This document shows positions 32,459 through 43,973 of a DNA stretch of 64,000 nucleotides, piece by piece. Below the pieces are notes generated by a model. That model saw nothing but the letters and a program-made list of their open reading frames with translations, made no database searches and was not told the DNA's origin. The DNA is taken from positions 3,879,626-3,943,625 of the forward strand of contig BCIA01000002.1 in NCBI GenBank assembly GCA_001599815.1. The letters are read 5' to 3'. Position 1 is the first letter of the stretch. Every line of letters starts with the position of its first letter. A program made the translations under genes and the position numbers. The DNA comes from Furcasterigmium furcatum. Its lineage: Eukaryota > Ascomycota > Sordariomycetes > Glomerellales > Plectosphaerellaceae.

Positions 32459-33520
32459 TCATTGATAGCAGCCGGGGCGTCCGCGCTTGCCGTACACTTC
32501 CTCCAACAACTGTTCCTCGATGGACGGCCCATCAAAGTTCCCAACGAAACACCACTCCTTCTTCACATCCTGTGGGTTGCGTGTGCGATTCGACCCCTCG
32601 ACGAGCAGCTCGGAGACACCGGCCACCCCCATCAGCTGGAGATAGACGTGGAGCAGATCGAGCAGTCTGACACGCTTCCGTTCTTCGATGCGCAGCTGGT
32701 CGGCGTACGTCCCGTCGTCATCTTCCTCCACGACGTAGCTTTCGTCGTTTACTGTGGCGACAATCTTGGTCCAGTACTGCCACGCGACCTTGCACTGCTC
32801 GTCGATGGTCATCTGCGCCAGTTCATCGTCGTTTGGAGCGCCCGCGAGATGCTCGATCGTCTCCTGGTCGAAGTACATAAAGAAGTCGCCGCGAATGCCA
32901 CGCTCCTCGGGGCGGCTGCTCGAGTCGCGATAGTAGATTTGCGCCTCCTCCGAGCCTGCGCCCTCCAGAGCGGCCCGGTCCTCGACGACGTTGGTGTGGA
33001 AGCGGTCCTTGAGCTCATCAGTCGCCAGCCTGTCCGTGTTGAGCGGCTGGGACGGGTCTGCCATCCTCGCGCGGACGCCGTCGACGAATGCCAGCCACTC
33101 CTCCTCCTTGTACTTATCCTGGAACGCAGCGAATTTGTTCATGTCCTCTCTTCGAGTCTCCTTCTTCGCCCTCGGTGCGCTGCCTGGGAAGTAGGCGTCC
33201 CAGTTCGTATATATCTCGTGGTCGTACTCGACGGCGACAACAGCGAGGCGCCGGATGGCGGCGACCGCGAGGGCGAACTGCGCATCATCGTCGTATGATA
33301 TGCGCAGTATCGTCGAGCCCCAGCAGTTCGGGGCCTCGCACGCGCTGCATCGGCTGCCGTGCAAAGCGAGCTGCCCGAAGTACCACCAGATCTCGCGTCC
33401 GGGAGAGGGGACGCCCGGGCCGGCCCAGTGGGATTTGGGCGGGGCGCTCAGAACGCGGAATGAAGGCCGCACCGCCGAGTCCCCCGGGTTTGAGGCATCT
33501 CGGGTGTTGTGCGAGCTCAT
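32459..33520 (-). CDS. Hypothetical cytosolic protein, 353 residues
   Basis: A single intronless frame from ATG (MSSHNTRDASNPGDSAV) to the stop at 32459. I do not recognise a family. Visible traits are an aromatic segment REIWWYFGQLALHG followed by CSACEAPNCWG, which might bind a metal; a region AVEYDHEIYTNWDAYFPG; and a highly charged C-terminal half with long helical stretches (KVAWQYWTKIVATVNDE, LLDLLHVYLQLMGVAG). There is no signal peptide or transmembrane segment. Codon use and frame length support a real gene. The antisense frame of similar length (32222-33298) is its shadow. Confidence 0.65.
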   Translation of the reverse strand: MSSHNTRDASNPGDSAVRPSFRVLSAPPKSHWAGPGVPSPGREIWWYFGQLALHGSRCSACEAPNCWGSTILRISYDDDAQFALAVAAIRRLAVVAVEYDHEIYTNWDAYFPGSAPRAKKETRREDMNKFAAFQDKYKEEEWLAFVDGVRARMADPSQPLNTDRLATDELKDRFHTNVVEDRAALEGAGSEEAQIYYRDSSSRPEERGIRGDFFMYFDQETIEHLAGAPNDDELAQMTIDEQCKVAWQYWTKIVATVNDESYVVEEDDDGTYADQLRIEERKRVRLLDLLHVYLQLMGVAGVSELLVEGSNRTRNPQDVKKEWCFVGNFDGPSIEEQLLEEVYGKRGRPGCYQ

Positions 33521-34151
33521 GGTCTCGGTATTGATATGGCGTGAAGCGCTGGAATACGGGGTGTGAAGTGGGAAAGTTTTGCCTTGCAAATCGCCCCGCT
33601 ACTCAGACATCAAAACATCACGAGAGCGGGTTTTCGGATCTCAGCCGTGCTTGGCGCATCTCTTCAGCCTCATGAGTAAATGTAAGCTTCTCGATCACGG
33701 AGGTCATAACCGTCAAATCACGGGAGATTGAGCGCCGCTGTCGTTCAGACACTTGTTGCCTTAGCTATAGTGCGGGGAGGAATCAACTTGACCGGTGCCT
33801 GTACGCCGCATCATAACAAATCCAGAAGCGCTCGTTTCAATCTTTGATAGACTCTTCGAATTCCCTGGGTTCCTTCAGATTGATTCTTGCGGTGGCAAGG
33901 GACGCAACCTGTGTCATGAAACCAGCTAATCCTGAGTACCTTATGATTGATAGCTCTCGGAGTCGGAATCGAGGCTGGAAAGCCCTCATGGTGGCGAACC
34001 CGACTCCCGAAAGCACGAGCACTAAATGTGAGGAGGATTGTTTGATCAGTGAAAATGAGTCATGAGTTCATCTCTATCATCTCTCATGTGAAGCCTAGGT
34101 AGTAACAATATATTCCCCCCAACCGACAGTCCCGCTGCCCGCCCAGTCGCA
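33521..34151. other. Intergenic, no gene seen
   Basis: Lies between the hypothetical gene start and the end of the GH114 gene. Complementary frames at 33837-34065 are short and mirror one another. Confidence 0.5.
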
Positions 34152-35094
34152 TCAACCCGTCTTCGTCGTAAACTGCTGCCCGTCGCGGAACTGCACCCAT
34201 CCGTCCAGACTCATCGTCTTCAACACAGTACTGAACTTCTCCGTGCCCTTGGTGCCGAAGATTGACGCCATAGCCTTCGCGCTCACTGAGCCGGGCGCGC
34301 CACTGGGGTACTCGATGTGGAAGACCGCCTTACCGGCCTTGATGAACGCCTCGAAGGTCTCGCCCTCTTTGTACTTGGCGGACTCCTCGTTCACCTGGAA
34401 GTCGACGATGTCTATGACCTGGGGGATGATCTCCCCTGCGTTTTTGAGGCCAATGCTGAGGTTGTACTTGCGCGCCTCGGCAGACAGGAAGTTCATAAAG
34501 TCAATCGAGTCAGCGGGCTTCAGGCCGAGACCGTTATCGTTGGACTGCCGAGATGTCAGTCGGTCATGGTCACGAAGAGGCGTGAAAGGTGCTTAAACTC
34601 ACGTAGCCGTCCACATTGTCCGGGTCGATCGCGTCGAAGCCCTTGTCAGCCGCGAGCTTGATGCGCTGGGCCATGATGTTCCGGACATTCTGGCTCTTCA
34701 GGTTCAGCCATCGCTCGCCGGGCCAATCGTCCATCGCCTTGCCGAGGTCCGCCTTCGAGAAATTGCTCGCATCGGGACGCCATTCCTCGAACGTGCCGGC
34801 GCTGAAGTAGCCGATGACCTTCTTGTTCAAGCTGTGCAGTGCGGCGACCGTCTCGGCCGAGTTGTCGAAAATGTCGACGTCGAAGACCTCCACGTCCGGG
34901 GTGACGGACGGGTTCTTCGGGTCAATCTGCAGCGATGTGTTGAGGACAATCTGCCATGATGTTCCCACGGCCGGGACCCAGGGTGTCTTCTGGGAGCCTG
35001 ATCCCTGGTTGATGGCGAGAGCTTGGGCGGACATGGTGAATGAGGTTGCGAGGGCTAGCAGGGCGCAGGGCTGAAGGTCGAAGAGTGTCCGCAT
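34152..35094 (-). CDS. Secreted GH114-like glycoside hydrolase
   Basis: Two exons, 35094-34603 and 34544-34152, are joined over a 58-bp GTGAGT...CAG intron to give 294 residues. A signal peptide covers about residues 1-26 (MRTLFDLQPCALLALATSF...). The GH114 TIM-barrel landmarks are present: WQIVLNTSL, VEVFDVDIFDNSAETVAALH, KKVIGYFSAGTFEEWRPDAS, RWLNLKSQNVRNIMAQRIKL, FDAIDPDNVDGYSNDNG and SIGLKNAGE. In this family, which includes endo-alpha-1,4-polygalactosaminidases, the Asp residues of the DVD and DPDNVD motifs are the likely catalytic acids. The probable substrate is galactosaminogalactan-type polymer in fungal cell walls or an environmental glycan. The length is close to family size. Confidence 0.88.
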
Positions 35095-36471
35095 CTTTGC
35101 AGCTGGTCTAAGACGTCGAGTACTTATTCCGTCCCACTTGGAGCTGAATTTGGGGTAATGCGTCAGGTGATCTGCTACTGAGAAAAAGACCGACATGCGA
35201 CCGCGGAAAGACGTGTTGAACAAACGACATTGCGTGCGGACAGCTTGTTCTAATACTCCTCCCGGTAGAAACCGCAGGATCAGGTCTGGATTCCAGACCA
35301 GCTTTTGCGCCTGGCATCTAGATTGCCCCAGATCAAGACCGCGCAAATTACAGGAGGCATCAAGGAATGTGTAAGGATTCAGGGGCTGAATCGACCCAAG
35401 GGCTAGAATTGGACGGCTGTTTAGGAATGCCTCCATGTTCCTAGTCCATTCAGCTCGCCGCCCACTCTTCGCGATGAGGCGATGTCTGGGCCCTTGGACC
35501 ATTGCCGCAAACGGCAACCTGGTGAAGAGAAAAGAGTCCAGCCGCTCACTCCCGCCGTACTAAGGACGCCGCCGGCCCATTACCCGCGAAGTTAATCGAG
35601 AGCCGCTGCTTCTGATCGTCTGATCCCGAGGGTCCGGGCAGTCGGGACAAGGGGTCAGCTCCATGAACAATTCCCCGCGAAAAGGGATCGCACCATAGTG
35701 AAATGGCAAGATCAGCCCCGACCCAAGTTGGCGGTGTATTCGAAACACTACCATTCATAATTCGAAAGCGTGGTGCTATATATTTGAAGCCATTGGTAGT
35801 TTCAAGTGCGATCAATCGTCCCTAGCTGGAGACATGGGAGCGGCAATTGGCCTTTGACTGGATATTTGGATGCGCTCGAATCCCTCCGGAATTGCCCAGG
35901 CGGTGTCCTGCTACTTCAGTCTCATACTCTTAGTAATGGTAGCTCGCCAGGCAATCCGGGCATTCAAGTTCAAAGGAGAAGTACAGCTGAAGTTGACCGA
36001 TCAGAGCAGCCCGTCGTCGCCGGTGGCGTAGCGGCCTCCTATGTTCAAAGATCAGCCAAAACCAGCACATTATGACCTATTTCATAAACATGGAAGACTC
36101 TAAAACTGTCAGGAGAGCTCGATTTGAAGTAATGGCTTACAAGTGGAAAATATCAGAGGACAATCAGATGCATTTATGAAGGGCCCGGAGCTTTTCATGT
36201 CCTCTAGGCATCTACGAGACTTTCCCGGTCTGTCTTCCTGAGATCATATTTATACTATTCTGAGCTTCAGGAAATGCTTAAGCAACCCTTGGTTAATACT
36301 TTAGGGGCAGAATTTCACAATTCAGAGGCCGGTTCGGGGGTATTTGACCGCCTCACTGTCCGTAACTCCAGACCGCAAGGCATGGCAATGAACCCTGCGA
36401 CAACGCATTCCGCGAAGAAAAATCACTTGGTTCGAATTGCTAATTGGCGAACTTCAGGTCGTGATGCCGTT
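35095..36471. other. Gene-poor region, no gene seen
   Basis: About 1.4 kb. The right half (35800-36400) is noticeably more AT-rich than coding DNA around it. No motif-bearing frame, terminal repeat or RNA gene was recognised. Confidence 0.5.
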
Positions 36472-38465
36472 CTATAGCCAATCGGTCCATCGAGTCCCGT
36501 GCCAATACTCCTTGCCATCGGTCTCAAACTGGGGGCCCTCGGCGGTGATGATCTGCCCGTATTCGCAACTCGAAAACGACACACGAACCTGATCCTTCTC
36601 GTAAAAGTTGTCATACTCCACGGCTAGCGCGTCGCGCAGCCGATCCACGTCGCCATCAGGATGCAGACTCTGCCAGGGGTTGCGGCACACGCTGCCCTTG
36701 CACGTCTTCGTAACCAGCAACAGAGCGTCCAGCCGGGGAACGAGCTTGGTGATCGGGAAGCCGGATACGGTTGCGATGGTCGAACTCGGGGAGAGCAGGT
36801 TGTGGATCTGATAGGGGTCGACCTGGCACTCTCCGTTAGCAGGCACATCCGCCCATGGAGCCGGGATGACTTACCCTCAGGTCGTAGAGCTCCTTCTCGT
36901 TGTTACACCAGACGGAATAGTACAGATCATAGTCGTTCGAGACGACCCTGATCGATTTATACGTGTTGTTCGGGATGATGAATGTGTTGTTGTCCAGGAA
37001 GCCCCATTTGCCCTCGGACGCGGCCTGGCCCCAGAACTCGACGGTGACATGCTCGTGCCACGCGCCCGGTTCCTCTGCCTCCGCTCGCTGCAGCGACTCT
37101 TCAGTGAGCGGAATGGGAGCTCCATCAAAGTCAGACCGCAGCTCGCCGCTCGCCAGGTGGACGAGAGTCGGCGTCAGGTCGGCGTGCGTGGTGGCAACAG
37201 CGCCGGTGACCTCGCGGGCCTGCGGGACGCCTGGTCCCCGGATGATGAGGGGAATGTTCACATCGGTCTCATAGCCGCATTCTTTTCCAGGCTGGAGACG
37301 GTGCTGGCCAATGTGAAAGCCGTTGTCAGTGGTGTAGATGATGTACGTGTTGGCCGCCGCCTCTTCGTCCTCCTCAAGGCGCCGCACAACGGCGTCCACG
37401 AGCTCGTCGACGGCCTGGAGGGCCTGTAGGCGCGCGCGATAGAATACATCATTGTAGGCCACGTTCTCGACGGACTGTTGGGGCAACTGTTGGACCCAGC
37501 TGACACCGGAGGGGCTGTCGGGGTTGAAGTTGGCAGTCCTCGGCACTTTGGCGTCGGGGAACAGGTGGGCATGCCGGGCCGCTGGAACTGGAGGTGTTGC
37601 GCCCAAGCCGTGGCTGAAATCAGGCAGGTTGAGGTTAACTGCAGCCCTGATCTTTGTCTCATCGTTGGGGTCAAAATCCTCGTCCGAGTATTTGCCGGTG
37701 AGGTTGATATTGGAGTGAGGAGCAACGGGCGCGATGCCGAGGAAGAACGGCTTGTCAGTCTGGCTCAACGCGTCATCGAGGAACCCCAGGGCCTTGGCGG
37801 CTAGCACATCAGTCGTGTACTCTCCGTCGTGGCTGGTGGGCTCGTTCTCGTTACGCTGGAATGTGGCGTTGAGATAGGTGTACGTCCAAGGGTCCAGCAG
37901 GAAGTCGTGGCCTGTCCAGCCTCTCGGATAGGGCTTGTCATAGTTGTCGACGGTGTGTGCATTGAATAGCTTCCCGGTGTAGTACGTGTTGTACCCGGCC
38001 TCTTGTAGAAACACAGGCAGGTACGCCTCGTTGTGGCCCTCAGAGATGAATTTCGGATATCCTCCTGCCACGCCACAACGTGATCAGCATTGTGCTTGGT
38101 GTTCTCGGACCCCTAGAGCGCAACTCACCATAAGGCGGGAAGACGTCTGTGACATTGGTATTGTGGGCGGCCTTCCCGGTCCACAACGATACTCTGGCCG
38201 GGCAGCAGACGGCCGTCGTGACAAAATGCCGTTTGTAGAAGGTTCCCTTATCAATGAGGTGGTGTTGGAGCAGTGGCATGTAGTCAACCGACCCCATGTG
38301 GAGGTCTTGATCGTCTGTGAGTACGAATATGAAGTTAGGCTGTTTCGCCGGCTGAGAGCCCGACCACAGAGACGTCTGGGCATCGCCATTCACATCATGA
38401 TGAGCTTGTGTGAGTCCCCAGAAGGAGTAGAGACCCTTAAGCAGCCCCTGAAGCGACGGAGACAT
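36472..38465 (-). CDS. Arylsulfatase (sulfatase family)
   Basis: Three exons, 38465-38129, 38064-36875 and 36822-36472, with introns of 64 and 52 bp (the second with a GCTAAC branch site), give about 625 residues. The sulfatase core is clear: NFIFVLTDDQDLHMGSVDYM (metal-binding Asp pair), VTTAVCCPARVSLWTGK (the C-x-P-x-R formylglycine site), YYTGKLFNAH, FFLGIAPVAPHSNI, YIIYTTDNGFHIGQHR and RGPGVPQ. The second splice joins YDLR to VDPYQIHNL, as expected for the sulfatase C-terminal subdomain. It would desulfate aromatic or carbohydrate sulfates. The start is uncertain: the chosen ATG (MSPSLQGLLKGLYSFW) has only a weak secretion signal, while a more hydrophobic in-frame stretch lies just upstream without a visible ATG, so a further 5' exon is possible. 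Confidence 0.9.
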
Positions 38466-40147
38466 GGCGCGATTATGGTGAGCACGCTGTTGACTGGACA
38501 GAGTAGGAGCCTGAAGGATTGCCGAGAAAAGATACGACAAGCTACAAAACAGAATGAGCCATGAGAAGTATAAGTACTGTATGACTTCCCTCTCCCCGAC
38601 GAGTTACCGGGTGATGTGCGCGATCTTTGGTGAAAGCACGTCATCCAGCAAGAGCTGGCCGAAACAGCCGAGCCCCCAGCTGATGCATATCCCTCATCCG
38701 CTAACATGACTCCATCCCTTCCCCTCGGCCGCTAACATGACTCCATGCTGCCTCTCCTCAACCCACCTCACAACTCTCCCTAACCCCGGGTAATGGCTTC
38801 TTCGAGGATATTTTCGAAACTTGAATGGTTGATAGATTCAGCATATTGGCCCAGATGTGAAATCTCGCATCCCTTGCTCAAGCTCCGACTGGGTTCGCCA
38901 TCGTCGGAGCGCCCGCACGCGTGTGAAGCTCGTCACACTCGGTGACAAGCTGAGCGCTGGCAGATCTAGAGCAGATGTCGACGTTTCCGATGCTGTGGCG
39001 TGCAGAAACATGCCCCAGACGGGCCGTTGGGAACTCGTGGGCGATGTGAGGTCGGTGGAGGCGCCCAGCCTGAAGTGAATGATGTTCCCTCACAGCCTGA
39101 TGATTTCATGCCATCACGTGTGGTGCAACCCCTCAATGAGGCGCAGGTCTTGCATCCTCCAATCCAGAAGCTTCTGTACAAACCCCAAGTCTGATGAATA
39201 CCTCTTCCACATTGATCCCTGGAGCTGGGCCACTAGACGCACATGCCCATTTTTTTTTGGAACTCCCACGGCCTCGCAATCCGACTCGCTTATCTTATGG
39301 AAGCCATCTACGAATGTGATCAGGATTCTCAAGAGAACCATGATGTCGCTGCGTCAAGCTTACCAGTATGCCGCCATTAAGCATAGCCGGGCCGGTGTGT
39401 TCATGGATGGTCTGTAGGATTCTTTGGAGCGTTTGCGGTGTTTGCAAATGAGAGGCACAACATTACTACAAAGTCGCGTCTTCTGCTCCCCTACCGGTCA
39501 CCCTGCCCCGAAGCTTTACGCCTACAGTCGGGGTGATGAGCAGGGTGATCAGGGCGACAGGATTCCTCCAGTCCTGCGTCGAGGACCCAAAAATTGCCGT
39601 TCGTCAAGTTCACTGCCCCTCCATCAATACTTCTGAGTTCTAGATTGCGTTACAAGCGCCATGCGTCCCGCAACACCCGACTTCACTCCTGGATATGGCT
39701 GCGTCGCAGCTACGATCTAGTGGTTGCTCTGTATAAGCAGCAATTCTTTGCGAGGCGCACTATGCTGTTTCGAGCGCTATACGTGGATATCTGTGCCTCT
39801 CTCTCAACCTTAGTTCCCCCCTATCACAACAGATTACTAAGAAAATCTGCATATCAATCACGAATGCGAGTGTAGTTTTACCCGAACAGGGAGCAATCAC
39901 TTGAGTTCTGAATAAGCCTTGGGGAAAAAAAGAAATTGCACCATCCTCTCTATTCATACGAGGTGCTCACTCATCGCCACTCAGCATGTGCCACGGATAG
40001 GTGTGTGCGGTAGAGGGTCAATATATATAAGAGGCGTACGAGAAAGACTCGTTACAGCTTTCCAGAGTTGAATTTCACAACAGGCGCCTCCAATTCAAAT
40101 CTCGGGAATCAGGCTCTTCTGCCAACTCACGAAAACATCGAGGGAAA
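38466..40147. other. Intergenic, with a short direct repeat
   Basis: No gene was supported. An 18-bp direct repeat CCGCTAACATGACTCCAT occurs at 38698-38715 and 38729-38746. The stretch also has a run of nine T at about 39251. Its right end is the promoter of the epoxide hydrolase. Confidence 0.5.
40021..40032 (+). promoter_or_regulatory. TATA box of the epoxide hydrolase gene
   Basis: ATATATATAAGA lies 116 bases upstream of the ATG at 40148, at a reasonable distance for a fungal core promoter. Confidence 0.5.
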
Positions 40148-41646
40148 ATGAGGGTCTTTTATCTTCTTTCTTGGCTTGCTTCCGCCGTTCAGCTACTTGC
40201 ACTACCCCATGACGGAAAGGATGGCTTCCATGTACGTCCTTTCAAGGTTGACCTTAGCAATCGCGTACCCCGTATGCTCGCTCTGGTAAAGAATACCCGC
40301 CTCCCAGCACACGAAAGCCCAGCAGCTAGAGACAGCTACAACATCACACTCTCTACGGGCATTTCATTGTCGACCCTCAAACAATTGCAGACTCAGTGGA
40401 TCACGAGTTTTGATTGGGAGAAGGAGCAAGCTGCCATGAACCGGTAGGACGTTTTGGCCTCGCTATATCTATGAAGTGGCATGATATTGACCCGAAGACT
40501 AGGTTGAACCACTTCACCGCCAAGATCGAGGGCCAAACAGTCCATTTTATTCACCAGAAAGCAAACGATCCTGACTCGGTCCCTCTTTTGCTGCTTCACG
40601 GATGGCCCGGGTCCTTCTTGGAAATGGTGCCACTGATTGACGAACTGAACAAGAAGCGCAAGGAAACAGGAGGCAAACAGAGGTTCCATATCGTTATTCC
40701 GTCGCTTCCGGGCTTTGGGTTCTCCTCAGCCCCCCCTGCGGGATGGACTGCTGACGATACCGCCCGTATTCTCAACACTTTGATGCATAAAGTTCTAGGA
40801 TACCCTCACTATGCGCTCCATGCCACGGATTATGGAGCTGTCGTTGGATACTCGGCATATGACCAATTCAACCAGACAGTGCGAGCGGCTCATCTGGTGT
40901 TCCTTCCATTCGTGGGTCTAACGACGGAGCAAATACAAGATCAAGGCATCACCTTGTCTGCAGGTGAGGAGTACGCCCAACAGAGACTCCTCGACTGGCA
41001 ATCTTCTGGAAATACGTACGCTCTCCAGCATACTACAAAGGTTCGACTCCTATAATGAGCCTTTCGGTGTACAGCGCACTAATGCCACATCCACATCCAG
41101 CCAAACACCATTGGCCTTTCTCTCCATGACAACCCCATTGGGCAGCTTTCCTGGATAGCGGAGAAGTTCATCTCTTGTCAGTGGCTCTCATACTGATACG
41201 GCACTTTTTAAAAGACTCTCAAGAGGCTAATCAAAATACCAGGGTCGGATCCACGCCAAGGAACAGGGCCTTCTCTCGTCACTCACCATGAAATTCTTCG
41301 ACAAGTATCACTTTACTATCTTACTCAGTCCTTCATCTCATCGGTGTACATGTACAATCAAAACCCGGCCGGCTTCTTCCCTGTCTATACGGAAGCCAGA
41401 ACGGACGCTCCTCTGCTATTCACGAACTTCAAGTACAATATTGGCTTCTGGCCCGAGGAGGTTGTTAAACAGGTTGGCAATTTGGTGTCATACACTTGTG
41501 AGTCAATTAGTTAATTGGTGTTCCGCCATCCACAATACTAACCAACATGCACAGTCCAAGACATGGGTGGCCATTTTCCGGCGCTGGAGAACCCCCCAGC
41601 CCTGGCTGCTGACATCCGGAAAATTCATAAATATTGGAAGGATTAA
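40148..41646 (+). CDS. Secreted epoxide hydrolase (EHN + alpha/beta-hydrolase)
   Basis: Five exons, 40148-40443, 40503-41040, 41101-41176, 41243-41497 and 41555-41646, encode 418 residues. Introns of 59, 60, 66 and 57 bp have good branch sites (TTGAC, CACTAAT, CTAAC). Spliced this way every conserved block is in frame. A signal peptide MRVFYLLSWLASAVQLLA comes first, then the epoxide hydrolase N-terminal domain (HVRPFKVDLSN, FDWEKEQAAMNRLNHFTAKI). The hydrolase core shows the oxyanion motif LLLLHGWPGSFLEM, a nucleophile Asp in LHATDYGAVVGYS, the lid LHDNPIGQLSWIAEKF, a Tyr-rich VYMYNQNPAGFFPVYTEA, and the catalytic His in DMGGHFPALENP. It should open epoxides to diols. Secretion of this class is less usual and suggests detoxification of external epoxides. 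Confidence 0.92.
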
Positions 41647-42098
41647 GGTACCGCAGGAATTTTCAGGGACACCTGCGGGATAGGTTCTCGTCATGTGTGG
41701 GAATACGGGCACGGGAACAGTCTCTACTGCTTTATAAGGGGCGACAGGGGCCCTCCCGGCTGCTGGAGGGCCAGAGCTCAGCTTATATGCGATATCTTTT
41801 ATTGATTTTGACTGCTGGAAATACCACTGTCTTTACCCTCGAGAACTCCCTCTATGTCACTCTGCGGATGACCCCCTTCACATAAAAGGCCCACGGTCTT
41901 GCGGCTCTGTCCAGTGGCTCCGGCTTCGGCGAAGGCAGCCGAAAAAGTGGCTTTGTGCTGTAGGAGCAAGAGGGCTGTCAAATATTGAGGTTGGCCGTTC
42001 GTTGAGAAGTCCCCGCATACGCTCTCGGTGCCTAAATCTCTCACCGGGTATCCAGCGTGCTAGATTATTTTTGCCGGCTCATCAGTTCTCTGGTTAAC
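41647..42098. other. Convergent intergenic region, no gene seen
   Basis: Tail-to-tail gap between the epoxide hydrolase (+) and the GH43 gene (-). An 83-codon frame on the plus strand and an 81-codon frame on the minus strand overlap and show no motifs. Confidence 0.5.
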
Positions 42099-43973
42099 TC
42101 AACTCTGATGACGATAATCCTGGAAACCCTCGTCGAAGTACTCCTCTCTGATGTTCCTGAAGCCAACCTCCGGAGCATCATATGGCCAAGGCAGGCTGTT
42201 TCCGCTGGCGAAAAGGGCAAACATGGTACCGTCGAAGCCAATCCTCATATCTCTCACGTGAAATTCTTTGATCCATTCAATATCGCCACCGGAAATGCTG
42301 TAACCCAGCCTGTACCTGAGTGGCTCGGCACGAACGTGAAGCTTCAGGTCGTCGGGGATCGTCTTCAGGTTCAGTGGGTACTCCACGTTCTATCATTCTC
42401 GTGATTAGCGACTTCAACCATACACTATCATAGGCTTGACAGCGCAGAAACTTACCACGTTGGGTGGCGTGCTAGGGCCCGCGCCGTTTACCGTCGCCTC
42501 GTGGTAAATGCAGAGGTCAGTGGCATTGACGCATCCGCGAACGCCGATGTCCTGGTGGCTTCCTTCGTAGGAATACACCGACAGGCCTACGGTTTCGCGA
42601 GGACCGAGGCCCTTGTCCGTGGGAAGCAGAGTGGTCTCAAAGGTCATGTTCACGTAGGTCTGCTTTCGGAGAATGGCAGCGGGCGTGTCTCGGTCCGTCA
42701 GTGTGAAGACATTGGGGTTAAGGATGACACCACCATTCCCAGTGCTGTTGGTACACCTCTTGCCGGATGATTTCAGACGGTAATTCTGGGTGTAAGGCGA
42801 GCGGAGTTGGTACCAGCTGAGGCGAAGCTTGTCTCCTTCGAAGTTGTCCTCGTAAGGGTCAGCGGGATACTTCTGATCTGGACCATAGTCGTAGCTCTGG
42901 CTGAGCTTGATCGGCTTGCCGTCGTTGACGACCGGCCAGCCCTCGTCGTTCCACTTAACCGGGGCGAAAAAGCCTTCTCGGCCAAGGACCGCCCAGTCTT
43001 GAACATTCCGGCGGGCAAGGAAGGTAGCAAACCACCGCCCGTCCGGAGTATCAGCAAAAGTGGCATGGCCAGTGCTGCCAACAGTCAAGCTGAGATCGGC
43101 CCCGTTGTAGATCAGGGGGTTTGTTGGGGATGACTCCCAAGGTCCTTCGGGGGACTTGGACCGAGCGATGGTGGCCCTGTGAGTTGCACCCGTGCCGCCT
43201 TCTGCGGCGATCATGTAATAGTAGCCATCCTTCGAAAACAATTTTGGGCCCTCCGGTCGAGCCCTCGCATCGACAGGCTGTGTCCCGTTCCACACATTGC
43301 GGTAGGGGCCCAGACACTTGCCGGTGTCGAGGTCAACTTCACATTGAGAAATCCCCCAGATGGAGTCGAAGTTGTTGTTCAGCCCCATGACCGACAAGTA
43401 GTTCTTCTTGGACACGGGGTCTTGGTAGAGGTGAGGATCAATGCCATATGGCTCTCCCCAGACCACATCAGACCAAGTCTTGAGATCCGGGGACGACACC
43501 CAAAAGAATCGTGGCCAGGTGCGGTAGGTTGGGTCTGAACCCCACATGGCCATCGATGTTGCGTAGAAGAGGCCGTTGATGTAGCTCAGAGACGGAGCCC
43601 AGATGCCTACATACATCAAGTTAGCGAGAGTGTTTCCTCTTGGCGTGGCACGCACCATTGTTCTGACGGATGCCGTGCAGAGGCACCTTTCCGGGGGAGT
43701 CGATGGCGTGAGACACCAGCTCCCAGTCGGCGAGGTTCTTCGACTTGTAGATTGGGATGCCAGGAAAGATCTGGAAGGATGAAACGGCAACGTAATAAGT
43801 GTCGTCAACGCGTAGGACATGGCCATCTGGGTTCCATCTTGGGACTGTCAACCACAGTCTTTCGTGTAATGGAAACTGGAGGCTTACCCTGGCAGGATGG
43901 GGTTCTTCAGCGAATTGACCACACTGCTGCAGCAGAGTCCGGCCAGAGCGAAAGCTGCCTTGAGTCGAACCAT
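42099..43973 (-). CDS. Secreted GH43 glycosidase with C-terminal beta-sandwich
   Basis: Four exons, 43973-43888, 43837-43656, 43606-42456 and 42389-42099, encode 569 residues. The signal peptide is MVRLKAAFALAGLCCSSVVNS. The five-bladed propeller shows NPILPGWNPDGHVLRVDDTY (catalytic base Asp), GIWAPSLSYINGLFY, GEPYGIDPHLYQDP, DARARPEGPKLFSKDGYYYM (the Glu of RPEGP is the likely acid), and a transition segment GSTGHATFADTPDGRWFATF. After about residue 330 a GH43_C2-type beta-sandwich follows (DNFEGDKLRLSWYQLR, SVYSYEGSHQDIGVR, ending RNIREEYFDEGFQDYRHQS). This architecture is typical of beta-xylosidases and alpha-arabinofuranosidases, which release xylose or arabinose from hemicellulose; the choice cannot be made from sequence alone. 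Confidence 0.9.

Noticed and set aside
32222..33298. 358-codon plus-strand frame
   Set aside because: Antisense to the hypothetical gene 32459-33520, whose composition is more protein-like.
40148..41646. Epoxide hydrolase as a pseudogene with frameshifts
   Set aside because: All apparent frame changes are explained by four introns with proper donor, branch and acceptor sites, and all catalytic residues are in frame afterwards.
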